64,000 bases of DNA from Verrucomicrobiota bacterium. GTDB taxonomy: Bacteria > Verrucomicrobiota > Verrucomicrobiia > Verrucomicrobiales > DEV007. Numbering within the stretch: position 1 is the first letter of the stretch; every line of letters starts with the position of its first letter. The position numbers and the translations under genes are program-made. Location of the stretch: assembly GCA_020630975.1 (NCBI GenBank), contig JAHDID010000002.1, positions 186,001 to 250,000 on the forward strand. The letters are read 5' to 3'. A model generated the notes under the pieces. It was not told the DNA's origin. It saw nothing but the letters and a program-made list of their open reading frames with translations, and did no database searches. This document shows, piece after piece, positions 27,637 through 37,807 of the stretch.

Positions 27637-28473
27637 TTGGACCGTGCTTTTATGACAGAAATTTATATCGTGCTCGGGGTGTTAGTCCTGTCTTTCGCCC
27701 TACGCACTGTGCGCTGGGCGTTGTGCCGAAAGATCGGCATGATCGGCTTTTTCGTCGCGACATTTTTGTCGGGCTACCTTCTTTTTGGTCATTGGTGGCA
27801 AGGTGCAGGGCTGCTGGCCCTCTGGTTCATCCTCCCGTGGATCGATTTGCTCACCCGGGCGCGGCAGATGCGACTGCCCCTCGAGCGCAAACTGGCTCAG
27901 AAGCCGCCTCCGAATAGTAGTAAATTTCCCGAACTCACCAAACTGACCGAAGATCTTGAGGCTGAGGGTTTTGAGTGGGTAGCCGATCGCGGCTGGGACT
28001 GGCATGAGCTACATCAGTTTTTCCGTATCCTGTATCACCCAGAAAAGAAGGTAGAAGCCACTATCTGCTTCAGTGAGCAAAATCACCTCAGCTGGGCCGA
28101 TGTGAAGTTTACCTCGAAATCAGCACTAGGGCATATCTACCGGACGGTGAATGTACCTTTCAGTACGCCGATGCGAGCGATGCCACATGTCCATATCCGC
28201 AGAGACGTCGACTCCGAGAGTATGACAGCCTATCTGGTCGGGCATTTGAACTGGATCAAGGAGCTAGGGTATACCGAGGCCACTTTGAAAGATCAATCAG
28301 TGGACTGTCTGGTCGATGAAATTGTTTCCGAGTCGGGGCAGCAGATCTCGCACAATCTCAAAGCGGGCATCCTGACCCTATGCCAGGCCGATGATGAGAC
28401 CTGGCGCTACTCGTGGCGTGGTCTCTGCTACCTCTACTGCCAGCTGATCAAAGACTTCGTGCGTTTTTGCTAA
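27637..28473 (+). CDS. Uncharacterized membrane-anchored protein
   Basis: 278 aa ORF; hydrophobic N-terminus and soluble C-terminus. Confidence 0.6.
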   Translation: MDRAFMTEIYIVLGVLVLSFALRTVRWALCRKIGMIGFFVATFLSGYLLFGHWWQGAGLLALWFILPWIDLLTRARQMRLPLERKLAQKPPPNSSKFPELTKLTEDLEAEGFEWVADRGWDWHELHQFFRILYHPEKKVEATICFSEQNHLSWADVKFTSKSALGHIYRTVNVPFSTPMRAMPHVHIRRDVDSESMTAYLVGHLNWIKELGYTEATLKDQSVDCLVDEIVSESGQQISHNLKAGILTLCQADDETWRYSWRGLCYLYCQLIKDFVRFC

Positions 28474-28478
28474 ACCGT

Positions 28479-28832
28479 TTAGTTGCCGGCTACGGCCGCG
28501 TAGATCCACGAGGCTGCGAGGAGTACGAAGAGAAATAGTGCCACGGTAGAGCCGACGGATTTGTGGCGAAACTCGTGGTCACAGTCCGAGCAGGTCAGTT
28601 TGCTGCTGTGAAAAGCATACCTGACTAGGAGATAGACCCAGCCGATCAGCAGAAAGGTGATGATATTGAACCGAGGGTGCTCAAACATATCGTAGTAAGT
28701 GTCTGAGCTGCCGCATTGGGTACACTTCTTTTGGCGCGATTGGGAGGTGACCTCTTCGTCGTAGACTTCGCTCTGTGGTGGGTTATAGGGATTCTGCATT
28801 GGGGTTTTTGCAGTATGCTCCCAAAACCCCAT
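28479..28832 (-). CDS. Small zinc-ribbon membrane protein
   Basis: CTQCGSSDTYYD...LTCSDCDHEF plus two hydrophobic segments. Confidence 0.65.
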   Translation of the reverse strand: MGFWEHTAKTPMQNPYNPPQSEVYDEEVTSQSRQKKCTQCGSSDTYYDMFEHPRFNIITFLLIGWVYLLVRYAFHSSKLTCSDCDHEFRHKSVGSTVALFLFVLLAASWIYAAVAGN

Positions 28833-28862
28833 ATTTTAGTCAATCATTCCCACGTTAATTTT

Positions 28863-29660
28863 ATGATCTTTGGAGTCTCCGATTTCGCCACCACTGAGTC
28901 TTTCGACAATGCTGAGCTGATCACCAGTCATGGGCTGGACTTCGTCGAGGCAGGCTGCGCCAAGGTAGCCGCTTTGCCGGACGATGTGTTTGCCGCGCGT
29001 GCTGCCGATCTAGCATCGAAGGGGATCAACGTGCAGTCGATGAATTGGTTTCTGCCACCGACTCTGAAAGTAGTCGGCGATGAGGTAGACGATGCTGCCT
29101 CGCGCAGCTTTCTCGAGGGAGCGATCGCGCGGGCGGAGGTACTAGGGGCGCAGGCGATCGTGTTTGGCAGTCCCGGCTCGCGCACGAGACCAGATGGATT
29201 TTCTAGCGACAAGGCTCGCCAGCAGATCGTGCGGTTCTGCCATCTGTTTGCCGATGTGGTCGAGGAGCAGGGCGCTAGCGTGAGACTAGCAGTGGAGCAC
29301 GTGAATCACACCGAGACCAATATGCTGAACACCTTTGCCGATGCCATGTCGGTAGCGACGGAGGTGGCGCGGCCCGAGGTGGGGCTAGCGGCGGATCTAT
29401 ATCACTTCCACATGGAGAGCGAGTCCATGGAGATCCTGCGCGATGCAGGCGATCTGGTGTGTGCTGTGCAGCTAGCCAATCCCGATGGACGCTGTTTTCC
29501 GAAGGAAGGCGCAGACGTGGCAGGGATGGCAGAGTTTTTCCAACTGCTGAAAGAGATCAGCTATAGTGGAGGTGTCTCAGTGGAGGCTACGCCGGGAAAT
29601 GATCTTGCGGCGGATTGTCGTAGTGCAGTTGCGGCGATGCGTGTGGTGTGGGGTGCGTAG
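28863..29660 (+). CDS. Sugar phosphate isomerase/epimerase family TIM-barrel protein
   Basis: LRLAVEHVNHTETNMLNTF, VGLAADLYHFHMESE, GGVSVEATPG; start refined to MIFGVSDF. Confidence 0.75.
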   Translation: MIFGVSDFATTESFDNAELITSHGLDFVEAGCAKVAALPDDVFAARAADLASKGINVQSMNWFLPPTLKVVGDEVDDAASRSFLEGAIARAEVLGAQAIVFGSPGSRTRPDGFSSDKARQQIVRFCHLFADVVEEQGASVRLAVEHVNHTETNMLNTFADAMSVATEVARPEVGLAADLYHFHMESESMEILRDAGDLVCAVQLANPDGRCFPKEGADVAGMAEFFQLLKEISYSGGVSVEATPGNDLAADCRSAVAAMRVVWGA

Positions 29661-29674
29661 TCTATGCTGAGGTT

Positions 29675-29724
29675 GAGTGGAATGGCGATTGTCAAACAGT
29701 CTATTGTTGATTGTTGAGGTGCTT
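29675..29724 (+). repeat. Dispersed copy of the inverted-repeat family seen at 23.5-24.2 kb
   Basis: GAGTGGAATGGCGATTGTCAAACAGTCTATTGTTGATTGTTGAGGTGC, closely matching the reverse complement of 23961-24008. Confidence 0.75.
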
Positions 29725-30076
29725 GGCCAGTGCTCTCAGCACTGAATTCAAAAGCCGATCAGGTAATTAATCCTCTCAGGCTGCGAAAGAAGTAAAGGCA
29801 TTGAATCGATCGACTAGGAGTTCTCAGAGTACTTCACTGGATGTGTGCTTCGGAGAGATAGTCAGAAGTCTCGATAGCATTGGTCTTGGCACACAACCAT
29901 TCCACAAACTGTAGAGTATCAGATTTGTTGTTTAACTTGCCTTGATAATCCTTCAAGTGGTTACTGGCCAGAATTGATATCTGTGGATAAAGGTGACTCG
30001 ACAACTGAGGGTGAAACACGAAATAAAAGTTATCGGCTGGAAGAAATTTTTAGGGTTTAGTAATTAGAAAAATAGC

Positions 30077-30514
30077 ATGAAAATCAGATTAATTGTATTT
30101 ATGGCTTTTTTTATTTTGGTTTCCGATGTGTTTTCGACTGAGCACAAAGTGCTTAGAGGGGTTGGTGGGAACTTTGCGATTTGGGGCCATGAAGAATCTA
30201 ATTTAAGCTACATAATTTTTTTCTCTGGTGATGAAGAGCCTGGAGAGGTCTCATATTCCAAGGATAAAAGAGAAGTTTATTGGAGGGAAGATTTGGTTTG
30301 GAGTAAGTCATGGAAAGGGGAGCAGTACTTTGCGGTAGTGATTGGAGAATCTATTACCGAAGGGAAAACGGGTTTCACACTTGGCGATTTTAAGCGGTGG
30401 TTTTCTGAAAAAAAGCGCGACGATGCCAAGCTAGGTATGTGTGCTAGTTTTATGAAGTGGCATCTATTGCTGAATCGAGAATTAAAATTCGAAACGCAGG
30501 AGAACCTTAATTAA
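30077..30514 (+). CDS. Small predicted secreted protein of unknown function
   Basis: 145 aa ORF with N-terminal signal-like segment; AT-rich locus. Confidence 0.5.
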   Translation: MKIRLIVFMAFFILVSDVFSTEHKVLRGVGGNFAIWGHEESNLSYIIFFSGDEEPGEVSYSKDKREVYWREDLVWSKSWKGEQYFAVVIGESITEGKTGFTLGDFKRWFSEKKRDDAKLGMCASFMKWHLLLNRELKFETQENLN

Positions 30515-30779
30515 CTGAAATCACATTACCCGGACACAACTGAACTATCCGAGTCACGTTTCCTAACAGTCACCCTGTAGCACAAGCGCTGGTGGCGAGG
30601 CTTTAGGGTAAGGTTTGGGTATGCATTTTCGGTGCTAACGCCAGCTACCCTTGGACAGAACGTTCCAACTGATCTGGTTTGTCAGACCCGAACCTGACAG
30701 GCTGGGTCACTTTTCACTAATTCGTATTCTCTGCCAAGACGGCGACCTCTGGCAGAGGGTAGTGTAAATACTGAGAGTG

Positions 30780-30890
30780 AATGGAATCAAGATTGTTGGA
30801 CAGGCTATTATTGAAGTGCTTGTTCTGCGCCGAATAGCACAGACTTCAAAAATCAACACTAGTCGATCAGCAATCGACAATCCGCTCAGA
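30780..30890 (-). repeat. Third locus of the same dispersed repeat family, opposite orientation
   Basis: GATTGTTGGACAGGCTATTATTGAAGTGCTTG ... AATCAACACTAGTCGATCAGCAATCGACAATCCGCTCAG; the second block is the reverse complement of 24042-24086. Confidence 0.75.
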
Positions 30891-30937
30891 CTATGTCCGC
30901 TCACACTGCGAGCGGATTTGTTTGCGCTGCTACCGCT

Positions 30938-32224
30938 CTAGGCAGCTTCACGCTTTTCGCGGGGCTTTTTGTCCTCGACGATTTTGGGCTTGGCATCGCC
31001 GATCACGACTGGGCGGTCGATCTTTACGGTGGATGGAGCTGGGGCGTCGGGTGCTTCGTACATGGTGTCGAGCATGAGCTTCTCAAAGATGGAGCGTAGG
31101 GCTCGGGCACCGGTGCCGCGTTCGATAGCTTCTTCGGCGAGGGCGGTCAGGCCGTCGTCGGTGACTTTTAGGGTCACGCCATCCATGGCGAGCAGTTTGG
31201 AAAATTGTTTGATCAGCGAGTTCTTCGGTTCGGTGAGCACGCGGACCAGTTCGTCGGCAGTCAGCTTGCGCAGCGATGATACGACGGGGAGTCGGCCGAT
31301 GAATTCTGGGATCAGACCAAAACCGGTCAGGTCTTCTGGAGTGACCTTGGTCATGTGGCTGCTCACTTCTTCTTCGCTGGGTACCTTGGTGGTCTCCATG
31401 CCAAAGCCTAGCACTTGCTTGCCGAGGCGCTTGGATACGACCTCTTCGAGACCGACGAATGCGCCACCGCAGATAAAAAGAATCTTCTCAGTATTCACCT
31501 GGATGTACTCCTGGTGTGGGTGCTTGCGGCCGCCTTGTGGTGGCACGTTGCAGACGGTGCCTTCCAGGATTTTTAGCAGAGCCTGCTGCACACCCTCGCC
31601 TGATACGTCGCGAGTGATTGAGACATTCTCTGTCTTGCGGCCGATCTTATCGATCTCGTCGATGTAGATGATGCCCTGCTCGGCGCGAGCCACATCGTAG
31701 TCGGCTGCCTGCAGGAGGCGTAGCACGATATTTTCCACATCGTCGCCGACGTAACCGGCCTCGGTGAGAGTCGTGGCATCGGCGATGCAGAATGGTACAT
31801 TCAGCACGCGAGCCAGCGTCTTCGCCAAAAGTGTTTTACCTGAGCCAGTGGGGCCGATCAGTAGCACGTTACTTTTCTCGATCTCCACATCGGCGAAGTC
31901 ATCATTCCCGCCGAGGCGAGCAGGCGCTGTGTGCTGGTGCAGACGCTTGTAGTGATTGTGCACAGCGACGGAGAGGACCTTCTTGGCGTACTCCTGACCG
32001 ATCACGTGCTGGTTGAGCGTGCGGCATAGCTCGCCGGGACGAGGCACGCTGAAATCGGTAGACATCTCTCCCTCGACCTCGCTGAGTTCCTTATCCAGGA
32101 TACCTCGGCAGACAGTGATACAGCCATCACAAATATAGACACCTGGGCCCGCGATTAGCTTTTTCACTTCGGAGTGACTCTTCCCGCAGAAAGAGCACAT
32201 GGTCAGGTTTGATGGGCGCGCCAT
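30938..32224 (-). CDS. clpX: ATP-dependent Clp protease ATP-binding subunit ClpX
   Basis: [27 protein letters not shown] zinc finger, [28 protein letters not shown]. Confidence 0.97.
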   Translation of the reverse strand: MARPSNLTMCSFCGKSHSEVKKLIAGPGVYICDGCITVCRGILDKELSEVEGEMSTDFSVPRPGELCRTLNQHVIGQEYAKKVLSVAVHNHYKRLHQHTAPARLGGNDDFADVEIEKSNVLLIGPTGSGKTLLAKTLARVLNVPFCIADATTLTEAGYVGDDVENIVLRLLQAADYDVARAEQGIIYIDEIDKIGRKTENVSITRDVSGEGVQQALLKILEGTVCNVPPQGGRKHPHQEYIQVNTEKILFICGGAFVGLEEVVSKRLGKQVLGFGMETTKVPSEEEVSSHMTKVTPEDLTGFGLIPEFIGRLPVVSSLRKLTADELVRVLTEPKNSLIKQFSKLLAMDGVTLKVTDDGLTALAEEAIERGTGARALRSIFEKLMLDTMYEAPDAPAPSTVKIDRPVVIGDAKPKIVEDKKPREKREAA

Positions 32225-32330
32225 AGAGTCAGAAAAGTAGATGAGTGAGGTCGAGTGGGAGAAAGAAGGTCAGGCAAACTAGACTACTCTGTTCCTGCCG
32301 ATTTTCCAGTGATAATTTAAATTTCCAGAA

Positions 32331-33491
32331 TTATAAAAGTTTCCTTAGTAGCTGAGGAAGATATAAAATTTCATCAATAGTATGAGTGGCCGTAGTGTTG
32401 ATAGATTTGTCTCCACGCACCCGGATGGTGCCTCGGACCTCGGCGGCGATGCCCATCTCGATGTCGCGGTCGGCATCGCCGATCATCCAGCTGCGCGATA
32501 GGTCGATCTCGTGCTCGCTTGCAGCGGTCAGGATCATCTCGGGGTCGGGTTTGGCTCGGTGCGGGCAGTCTGGAGTGGCGGTGTAGGAGTAGATCGCATC
32601 GAATGCTAAGCCACCCCCCTTTGCATTCAGCACAGTCTGCAGCTTGTGATGGATCTGGTCGAGATCATCCTGTGTCATCAGTCCTTTGCCCACGCCTTTC
32701 TGACTGGTCACCACTACGGCTAGGTAACCCGCCTCGCGTACCACAGAGAGTGCCTCTGCGATGCCGTCGTGGATATGGAAGTCGGAGTGATGCAAAACGT
32801 AGCCTGGGCCGGGTGAGTGGTTGATCACGCCATCTCTGTCGAAGAAGACGCATGGCCGGGGTGCCAGACGTGGGACGATCGGTGAATATTCATCCATAGT
32901 GTCGATATCGCGTAAGGTCTTTAGTAACTGGTAAGAGAGAGTCGCCCGTTGGGCCTGGTCGAGAGTCGCCTGCAGGGTGTGTGCGGTGCTCCACGGGATG
33001 CCCTGAAACAGGCAATCGTGTGGCTGGCTGAGACCGATCAGGTAGTAGCCGCCATCCTCTGCGGGGCCTAGCACCACATCGCTGTGCTCTAGATTTTGCC
33101 AGGCGGTGTGTAGCAGTGTGGCATCGATGTCGATGCAGTCGGTACCTAGCACGAGTAGATCGGTAGCGGGATCATCGGCATACACGCTGTGCACTGCCGC
33201 AGTGAGGCGCTGGCCCAGATCGCCCGAGGACTGTGCTCGATAGACGATCTCAGCCGAGACACTCGCCAGGTAGGGGTGTAGCCATTGCTCGATGGCTGGG
33301 CGCTGCTCGGGTGGATCGAAAAAAAGGTAGATCACATCGGGGCACGACTGCCGGACGAGTCGGATCACTTCTCGCACCAGTTTCTGGTAGGCGACTGCAG
33401 CTTCCGCTGCGCCCAGGGTTTCGGCTAAGCGAGTTTTTACTCTGCCGGGTTCGGGGTGCTTGAGGAATAACGCGGCACCACGGCGTCTCAT
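32331..33491 (-). CDS. Fused DUF2064/TIGR04282-type glycosyltransferase-like and HAD-IIIA (GmhB-like) phosphatase
   Basis: N-terminus LFLKHPEPGRVKTRLAETLG...LGTDCIDI; C-terminus CVFFDRDGVINHSPGPGYV...VVTSQKGVGKGLM...KPDPEMIL...MIGDADRDIEMG. Confidence 0.85.
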   Translation of the reverse strand: MRRRGAALFLKHPEPGRVKTRLAETLGAAEAAVAYQKLVREVIRLVRQSCPDVIYLFFDPPEQRPAIEQWLHPYLASVSAEIVYRAQSSGDLGQRLTAAVHSVYADDPATDLLVLGTDCIDIDATLLHTAWQNLEHSDVVLGPAEDGGYYLIGLSQPHDCLFQGIPWSTAHTLQATLDQAQRATLSYQLLKTLRDIDTMDEYSPIVPRLAPRPCVFFDRDGVINHSPGPGYVLHHSDFHIHDGIAEALSVVREAGYLAVVVTSQKGVGKGLMTQDDLDQIHHKLQTVLNAKGGGLAFDAIYSYTATPDCPHRAKPDPEMILTAASEHEIDLSRSWMIGDADRDIEMGIAAEVRGTIRVRGDKSINTTATHTIDEILYLPQLLRKLL

Positions 33492-34297
33492 AAGGAGTGC
33501 GGCTCGGCATACTCCTTCACCATCGTAGCTTCAGATGTGAAGGTGATGTGATTGAAGGGGAGCGCGCACTTGGAGATGAAGTCGCAGCCTACCGTCTCCT
33601 CTGGGCCACTGGAGAAATGGCAGACTGGGCTAGAGACTCCCGAGTAGAGGATGCCATCGCGATAGACCTGGATGCCGCGATGAAGATGGCCAAAAAATAC
33701 GCCTGCGACGTGGTCGCGGAATTCGCACAGCAGGTAGTGGACAGCTAGGCCATTTTTCACCAGTAGAAAGTCATCCGTCCACGGCGAACCGATCGGCAGG
33801 ATCGGGTAATGGAGAAAGATCGCCAGTCGTTCGCCTTTGCCGAGAGACTCTAGGGTGCTGCGCAGTTCTCGCAGCTGGGGATCGGATACAAAGCCATGCG
33901 GGCCCTCGGTCTCGGGCACCCAGGCATCGATCACTAGGCCAGTCACGCCGGTACCGATATCGAAGGTGTAGGCCAGCTTATCGCCCACATCATTCAGTCC
34001 AGTGTGTGGAGCTAGGGCCATGTACTTGCGAGTCATCGCCGCGTCGTCGTGATTTCCCGACACATAGTAGACGGGAGCATTCAGCTGGCCGAGCACATCT
34101 CGGGCCAGAGCGTAGGCATCTTCATCTGGATCATTCACGATGTCTCCGGTGTGGATGATCAGATCCGGGGTAAAGGTCATGCCATTGATCAGGTCAACTA
34201 GGGCAGACACTCGCTCGTAGGGTCGGCTGCCCCGTATCTCCATCTCTTTCGATGGACCGAAGTGGGTGTCGCTGATGTGGATGATTTGGGCCATCAC
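33488..34297 (-). CDS. Metallophosphoesterase (3',5'-cyclic-nucleotide phosphodiesterase-like)
   Basis: IIHISDTHFG, IIHTGDIVND, VYYVSGNHDD, FFGHLHRG. Confidence 0.88.
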   Translation of the reverse strand: MMAQIIHISDTHFGPSKEMEIRGSRPYERVSALVDLINGMTFTPDLIIHTGDIVNDPDEDAYALARDVLGQLNAPVYYVSGNHDDAAMTRKYMALAPHTGLNDVGDKLAYTFDIGTGVTGLVIDAWVPETEGPHGFVSDPQLRELRSTLESLGKGERLAIFLHYPILPIGSPWTDDFLLVKNGLAVHYLLCEFRDHVAGVFFGHLHRGIQVYRDGILYSGVSSPVCHFSSGPEETVGCDFISKCALPFNHITFTSEATMVKEYAEPHSL

Positions 34298-34437
34298 GGA
34301 ATGGGGTCACCACACTAACACGGCCCACCAAACTTTCAACGGCCTAACCAATAACTAAAGCCAGAGGTGACGAAACTTGTGGCGAAGATGTCCAAACTCC
34401 ACGACATTAGCGGGACAACAACACCCGAAACCAAGCA

Positions 34438-34932
34438 ATGGACGTTATCAAATCAATACTGAGTAACCAGATTTTCTGGGGATTTATCATCGGCTTTACC
34501 CTCTGCGTGATCGCGATGGTGAGCCTTTTCAAAACTAAGATGGAGCTGCGCCGCCTGAAAGGCCATCTCTCTGACAAGCTCGAGCTCGAGGCGGAAAAGC
34601 TGACTGCCATGAAGGCTGAGATCGAGAATCTCAAAGGCGAAAACGAGAACCTGCGCATGAAGATCAACTCTGGGCGCGTGCAGAACGACAAGGTCGAGCT
34701 CGATCGCAATCTAGAAATTTACGCTCGCGCTGAGAAGACCATGGTCGTCAGCGCTCCGGGCTTTGCTCCTGCATGGGAGACCGCCAAGGAAAAAGCCATC
34801 GCTGAGATGGAGGAAGAAGAGCGCGGCAAGAGTGTGCCCAAGAAGATCTTCAACAAGCTGATCGGTACCAGCGGTCGCGATAGCGCAGTCGTCGAAGCCC
34901 TGCCAGGCGGATCTGACGGATCCTCCGACTAA
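34438..34932 (+). CDS. Uncharacterized single-TM coiled-coil protein
   Basis: 164 aa ORF; N-terminal TM followed by coiled coil. Confidence 0.6.
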   Translation: MDVIKSILSNQIFWGFIIGFTLCVIAMVSLFKTKMELRRLKGHLSDKLELEAEKLTAMKAEIENLKGENENLRMKINSGRVQNDKVELDRNLEIYARAEKTMVVSAPGFAPAWETAKEKAIAEMEEEERGKSVPKKIFNKLIGTSGRDSAVVEALPGGSDGSSD

Positions 34933-34956
34933 GACTCTAGAAGTCACATAAGCTAT

Positions 34957-34982
34957 CCCATCAGCCAATGAAGGCTGATGGG
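34957..34982 (+). promoter_or_regulatory. Perfect hairpin overlapping a start codon
   Basis: CCCATCAGCC-aatgaa-GGCTGATGGG; the ATG at 34978 of the next ORF lies in the 3' arm. Confidence 0.5.
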
Positions 34983-35745
34983 CGTGATTCTTAAATTTTC
35001 TTTCGGCTTGGCCATAAGTGTATGGCTGAGTGTAGAGCATGCCGGAGCGTCATGCTGTGAGGAGTTGTGCATCGTGGAGCTCAATATCAGAGTGAGTTCT
35101 CAAGCGGTTGAGCTATCCTCTGCGGTGAAGCCTATCAGCTCAATACTTGAGGTAGAGGGGGGCAGTGCTAATGCGTTTTTTAAGCGCATGCGGGCCGACT
35201 ATTTGATCGAGGAAAAGGCTCCTGAGCAGATCATTGCCTATCAATCTGAGGGTAAGAAAGATTTGTTGCTTCATTTCTCTGGCCCTGCCCTAGAGCGTGG
35301 GATCGATTGGCTGGTCCTAGCTTATCATGGATCTGGTCGTCTCGTCGTAAACGGTGATGAGACTTCTCAGCAAGCGCTTTATGGGCGCGTTGCGACTTAC
35401 ATGGAGTCGTGCCGGATTTTAAAGGAAGAGCCAACCCTAGCATTGAGCTTTGCCGATTCTGTTCCCCTCGAGGAGGGGCTGGAATTGATTCGGCTGATCA
35501 GCCAACTGGGAGATATTAGATTGGGTCTATTTGTGGATGCATCCCCTTCAGATTGGATTTGCTGTGGCCCGGCACGGAAGATACCCGAGAAAAATCGAGT
35601 CTCGCCAAGGCTCAGTCTAGAGGATGTCGAGCCTGATTTCCCTTATATGGTATCTCCCGTTTCGTTCTCAGACCTGCCATTTGGACAGCTGGATACCGAC
35701 TTTACGACTCTTTGGTGTGTGGACCCGTCGTCACGTTCGCAGTAG
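34978..35745 (+). CDS. Predicted secreted protein of unknown function
   Basis: 255 aa ORF with signal-like N-terminus. Confidence 0.55.
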   Translation: MGVILKFSFGLAISVWLSVEHAGASCCEELCIVELNIRVSSQAVELSSAVKPISSILEVEGGSANAFFKRMRADYLIEEKAPEQIIAYQSEGKKDLLLHFSGPALERGIDWLVLAYHGSGRLVVNGDETSQQALYGRVATYMESCRILKEEPTLALSFADSVPLEEGLELIRLISQLGDIRLGLFVDASPSDWICCGPARKIPEKNRVSPRLSLEDVEPDFPYMVSPVSFSDLPFGQLDTDFTTLWCVDPSSRSQ

Positions 35746-35749
35746 GCAA

Positions 35750-36313
35750 CTATCGCCCACGCTCCAATTGCTGCTGTAGGCTGCCGGTCAGGACAGAGTC
35801 GACATCATCCTCGGTCCACATCTGCTGGTCTGGCCCGGCGGATTTCACTTCTACGATGCCCTCAGAGACTGGGTGCAGAAAGTAGGGCGTTCCCCAGCGG
35901 TCGATGAGTTCGCCTTGGGCGCTGACAGCTGGGTGATCCACTGCGAGGAATGGTTCTTTGAGCCTATTCTGGCCCAGCAGAGCTTGAGTGAACTCTTTGT
36001 TTCCACCGTAGGGCAGGCCTTTCAGGTAGCCATGGTAGTCACGGAGAAGCTGCCCCATCAGCATGACGTCTTCCTGAGCAGAGGCGCCTTCGGCATTGAT
36101 GGCCTGATAGACTTGCCATCGAGGGGAGATCTCTTTTGGCGTGGCAGGGGGTGCGGCTGACACCGGGGGGACGGCTGGTGGAGGTGCCGCTTCCATTTCG
36201 GTTTCAGCTACCTCGGCTGGCGGTACTGGCGGAGGCGGTTCCTTTTCCACAAAAATAAAGAACGCTAACCCGAAGGCTACGATTGCGGCTAGAGCTAGCG
36301 TGGCGTTGCGCAT
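35750..36313 (-). CDS. Uncharacterized TM-anchored protein with Pro-rich linker
   Basis: MRNATLALAAIVAFGLAFFIFVEKEPPPPVPPAEVAE; start refined within ORF 35750-36409. Confidence 0.6.
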   Translation of the reverse strand: MRNATLALAAIVAFGLAFFIFVEKEPPPPVPPAEVAETEMEAAPPPAVPPVSAAPPATPKEISPRWQVYQAINAEGASAQEDVMLMGQLLRDYHGYLKGLPYGGNKEFTQALLGQNRLKEPFLAVDHPAVSAQGELIDRWGTPYFLHPVSEGIVEVKSAGPDQQMWTEDDVDSVLTGSLQQQLERGR

Positions 36314-36321
36314 TTTTGAGG

Positions 36322-37716
36322 TTAGGCCATGAAGCCCAAATCGGGTGTGTTGAAGCGATGCAGATTCGGGAACACTGTCGGCATATCCGTATCGGTGACT
36401 CCCATCCACTTCGCCAGAGTCGCGCCAAATTCATCGACAGCGGTCGTCGGGATCCAGCTGCCACGGATGCTATCATTGGGGCCGCCGAGATCCAGGATCG
36501 GATAGGTACCATAGAGATCGCCGCCCTGCACTCCGCCTCCCATCACCATGTGATCGGCACCCCAGCCATGATCGGAGCCCGCGCCATTCGAGGTGAAAGT
36601 CCGGCCGAAGTCGCTAGCCGTGAAGGTGACCACATCATTGGCGACACCCAACTCCTCAGTCGCCTGATAGAAAGAGCCCATTGCCTGGCTGAGAGTGGTC
36701 AGCAGATCGTGGTGCGCCTCGAGCTGTGGCATGTGCGTGTCGAATCCCCCTAGCCAGCAGAAATAAATCTGACGGCGGACATTCAGTTCTTCGCGAAGCT
36801 TGATCATCCTAGCGACCATCTTGAGCTGATCAGCTAGGTAGTTTTTCTCAGGAAAAACAGTGGCTAGCTCGCCCGACTCGATCAGCTTGGATGATATCTC
36901 GTGGTGGTTGTTAAAGGAGGTGTTGCGGACTTTGGCGAATTCTTGGCTGAAGAGATTGCCATAGTCGGCGCGGAAGTGCTCGGCCATCTTCTCATAGTGT
37001 GGGCCGAAGTCGGGACGACTGGTGTCGAATCGTATGTCGACTGTACCGCCAGTACCGATCGCGAAAGGGATGATCTCTGCACCGGTCTGGAAGTAGTTAG
37101 CGCCACCGAGCGAGATGTTCATCGATATCTGAGTGTTCTCATTCACCGACTGCATGAGATCGCCGACTCGGCCAGCCCAGCCTTGGGTCTCTCGCGAGCG
37201 AGCCAGGCTGGTCATCCATTGTTTGGACTGATCGATGTGGGAGAACAGATAGATCGGCAGATGCTGGGCATTGGAGAGGAAGTCCTGGCGGCTGGTCGGA
37301 GCATAGAGCGATCCCACGTTATTGATAAAAGCCAGATTGCCCGCGTCGAATAGATCCTTCACCTCGGGTAGCGCAGGGTGCAGGCCATAGCTACGGCCAT
37401 TGTCGGTCGCCGGCGAGATGGGTAGGATGTCTTCCTTGGGTATTGCCAGATGCTGGCGGCCTTCCTGGTAGAGCGCGTAGTCGTGCTCGCCGGTGGGGAT
37501 CAGTGTATTGCTGGAGTCATTACCCCCGAAAAGGAAGATGCAGACCATCGCTTTGTAGTCGCCACTACCCGATAGGGCGCTATTCATACCAGCGGCGGCC
37601 TGCAGTGTGCGCATCTGCTGGATCGAGCCTGCAGCTCCGACGGCTCCGCCAAATCCGTATAGTGATTTCTTGAGAAACTCTCTGCGTAGGTATTCCGGGT
37701 TCATATTACGTAGCAT
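36322..37716 (-). CDS. DUF1501 domain-containing protein
   Basis: RREFLKKSLYGFGGAVGA, MVCIFLFGGNDSSNTLIP, VVTFTASDFGRTFTSNGAGSDHGWGADHMVMGG. Confidence 0.92.
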   Translation of the reverse strand: MLRNMNPEYLRREFLKKSLYGFGGAVGAAGSIQQMRTLQAAAGMNSALSGSGDYKAMVCIFLFGGNDSSNTLIPTGEHDYALYQEGRQHLAIPKEDILPISPATDNGRSYGLHPALPEVKDLFDAGNLAFINNVGSLYAPTSRQDFLSNAQHLPIYLFSHIDQSKQWMTSLARSRETQGWAGRVGDLMQSVNENTQISMNISLGGANYFQTGAEIIPFAIGTGGTVDIRFDTSRPDFGPHYEKMAEHFRADYGNLFSQEFAKVRNTSFNNHHEISSKLIESGELATVFPEKNYLADQLKMVARMIKLREELNVRRQIYFCWLGGFDTHMPQLEAHHDLLTTLSQAMGSFYQATEELGVANDVVTFTASDFGRTFTSNGAGSDHGWGADHMVMGGGVQGGDLYGTYPILDLGGPNDSIRGSWIPTTAVDEFGATLAKWMGVTDTDMPTVFPNLHRFNTPDLGFMA

Positions 37717-37807
37717 GGGGTTAAGATAAGCTTTAGTTAGTTAAAGGGCGCACCGTGGGCAGGATAGCTGTGATATGGAGCTGACACTGGTGATTTAGCA
37801 AAACTTC

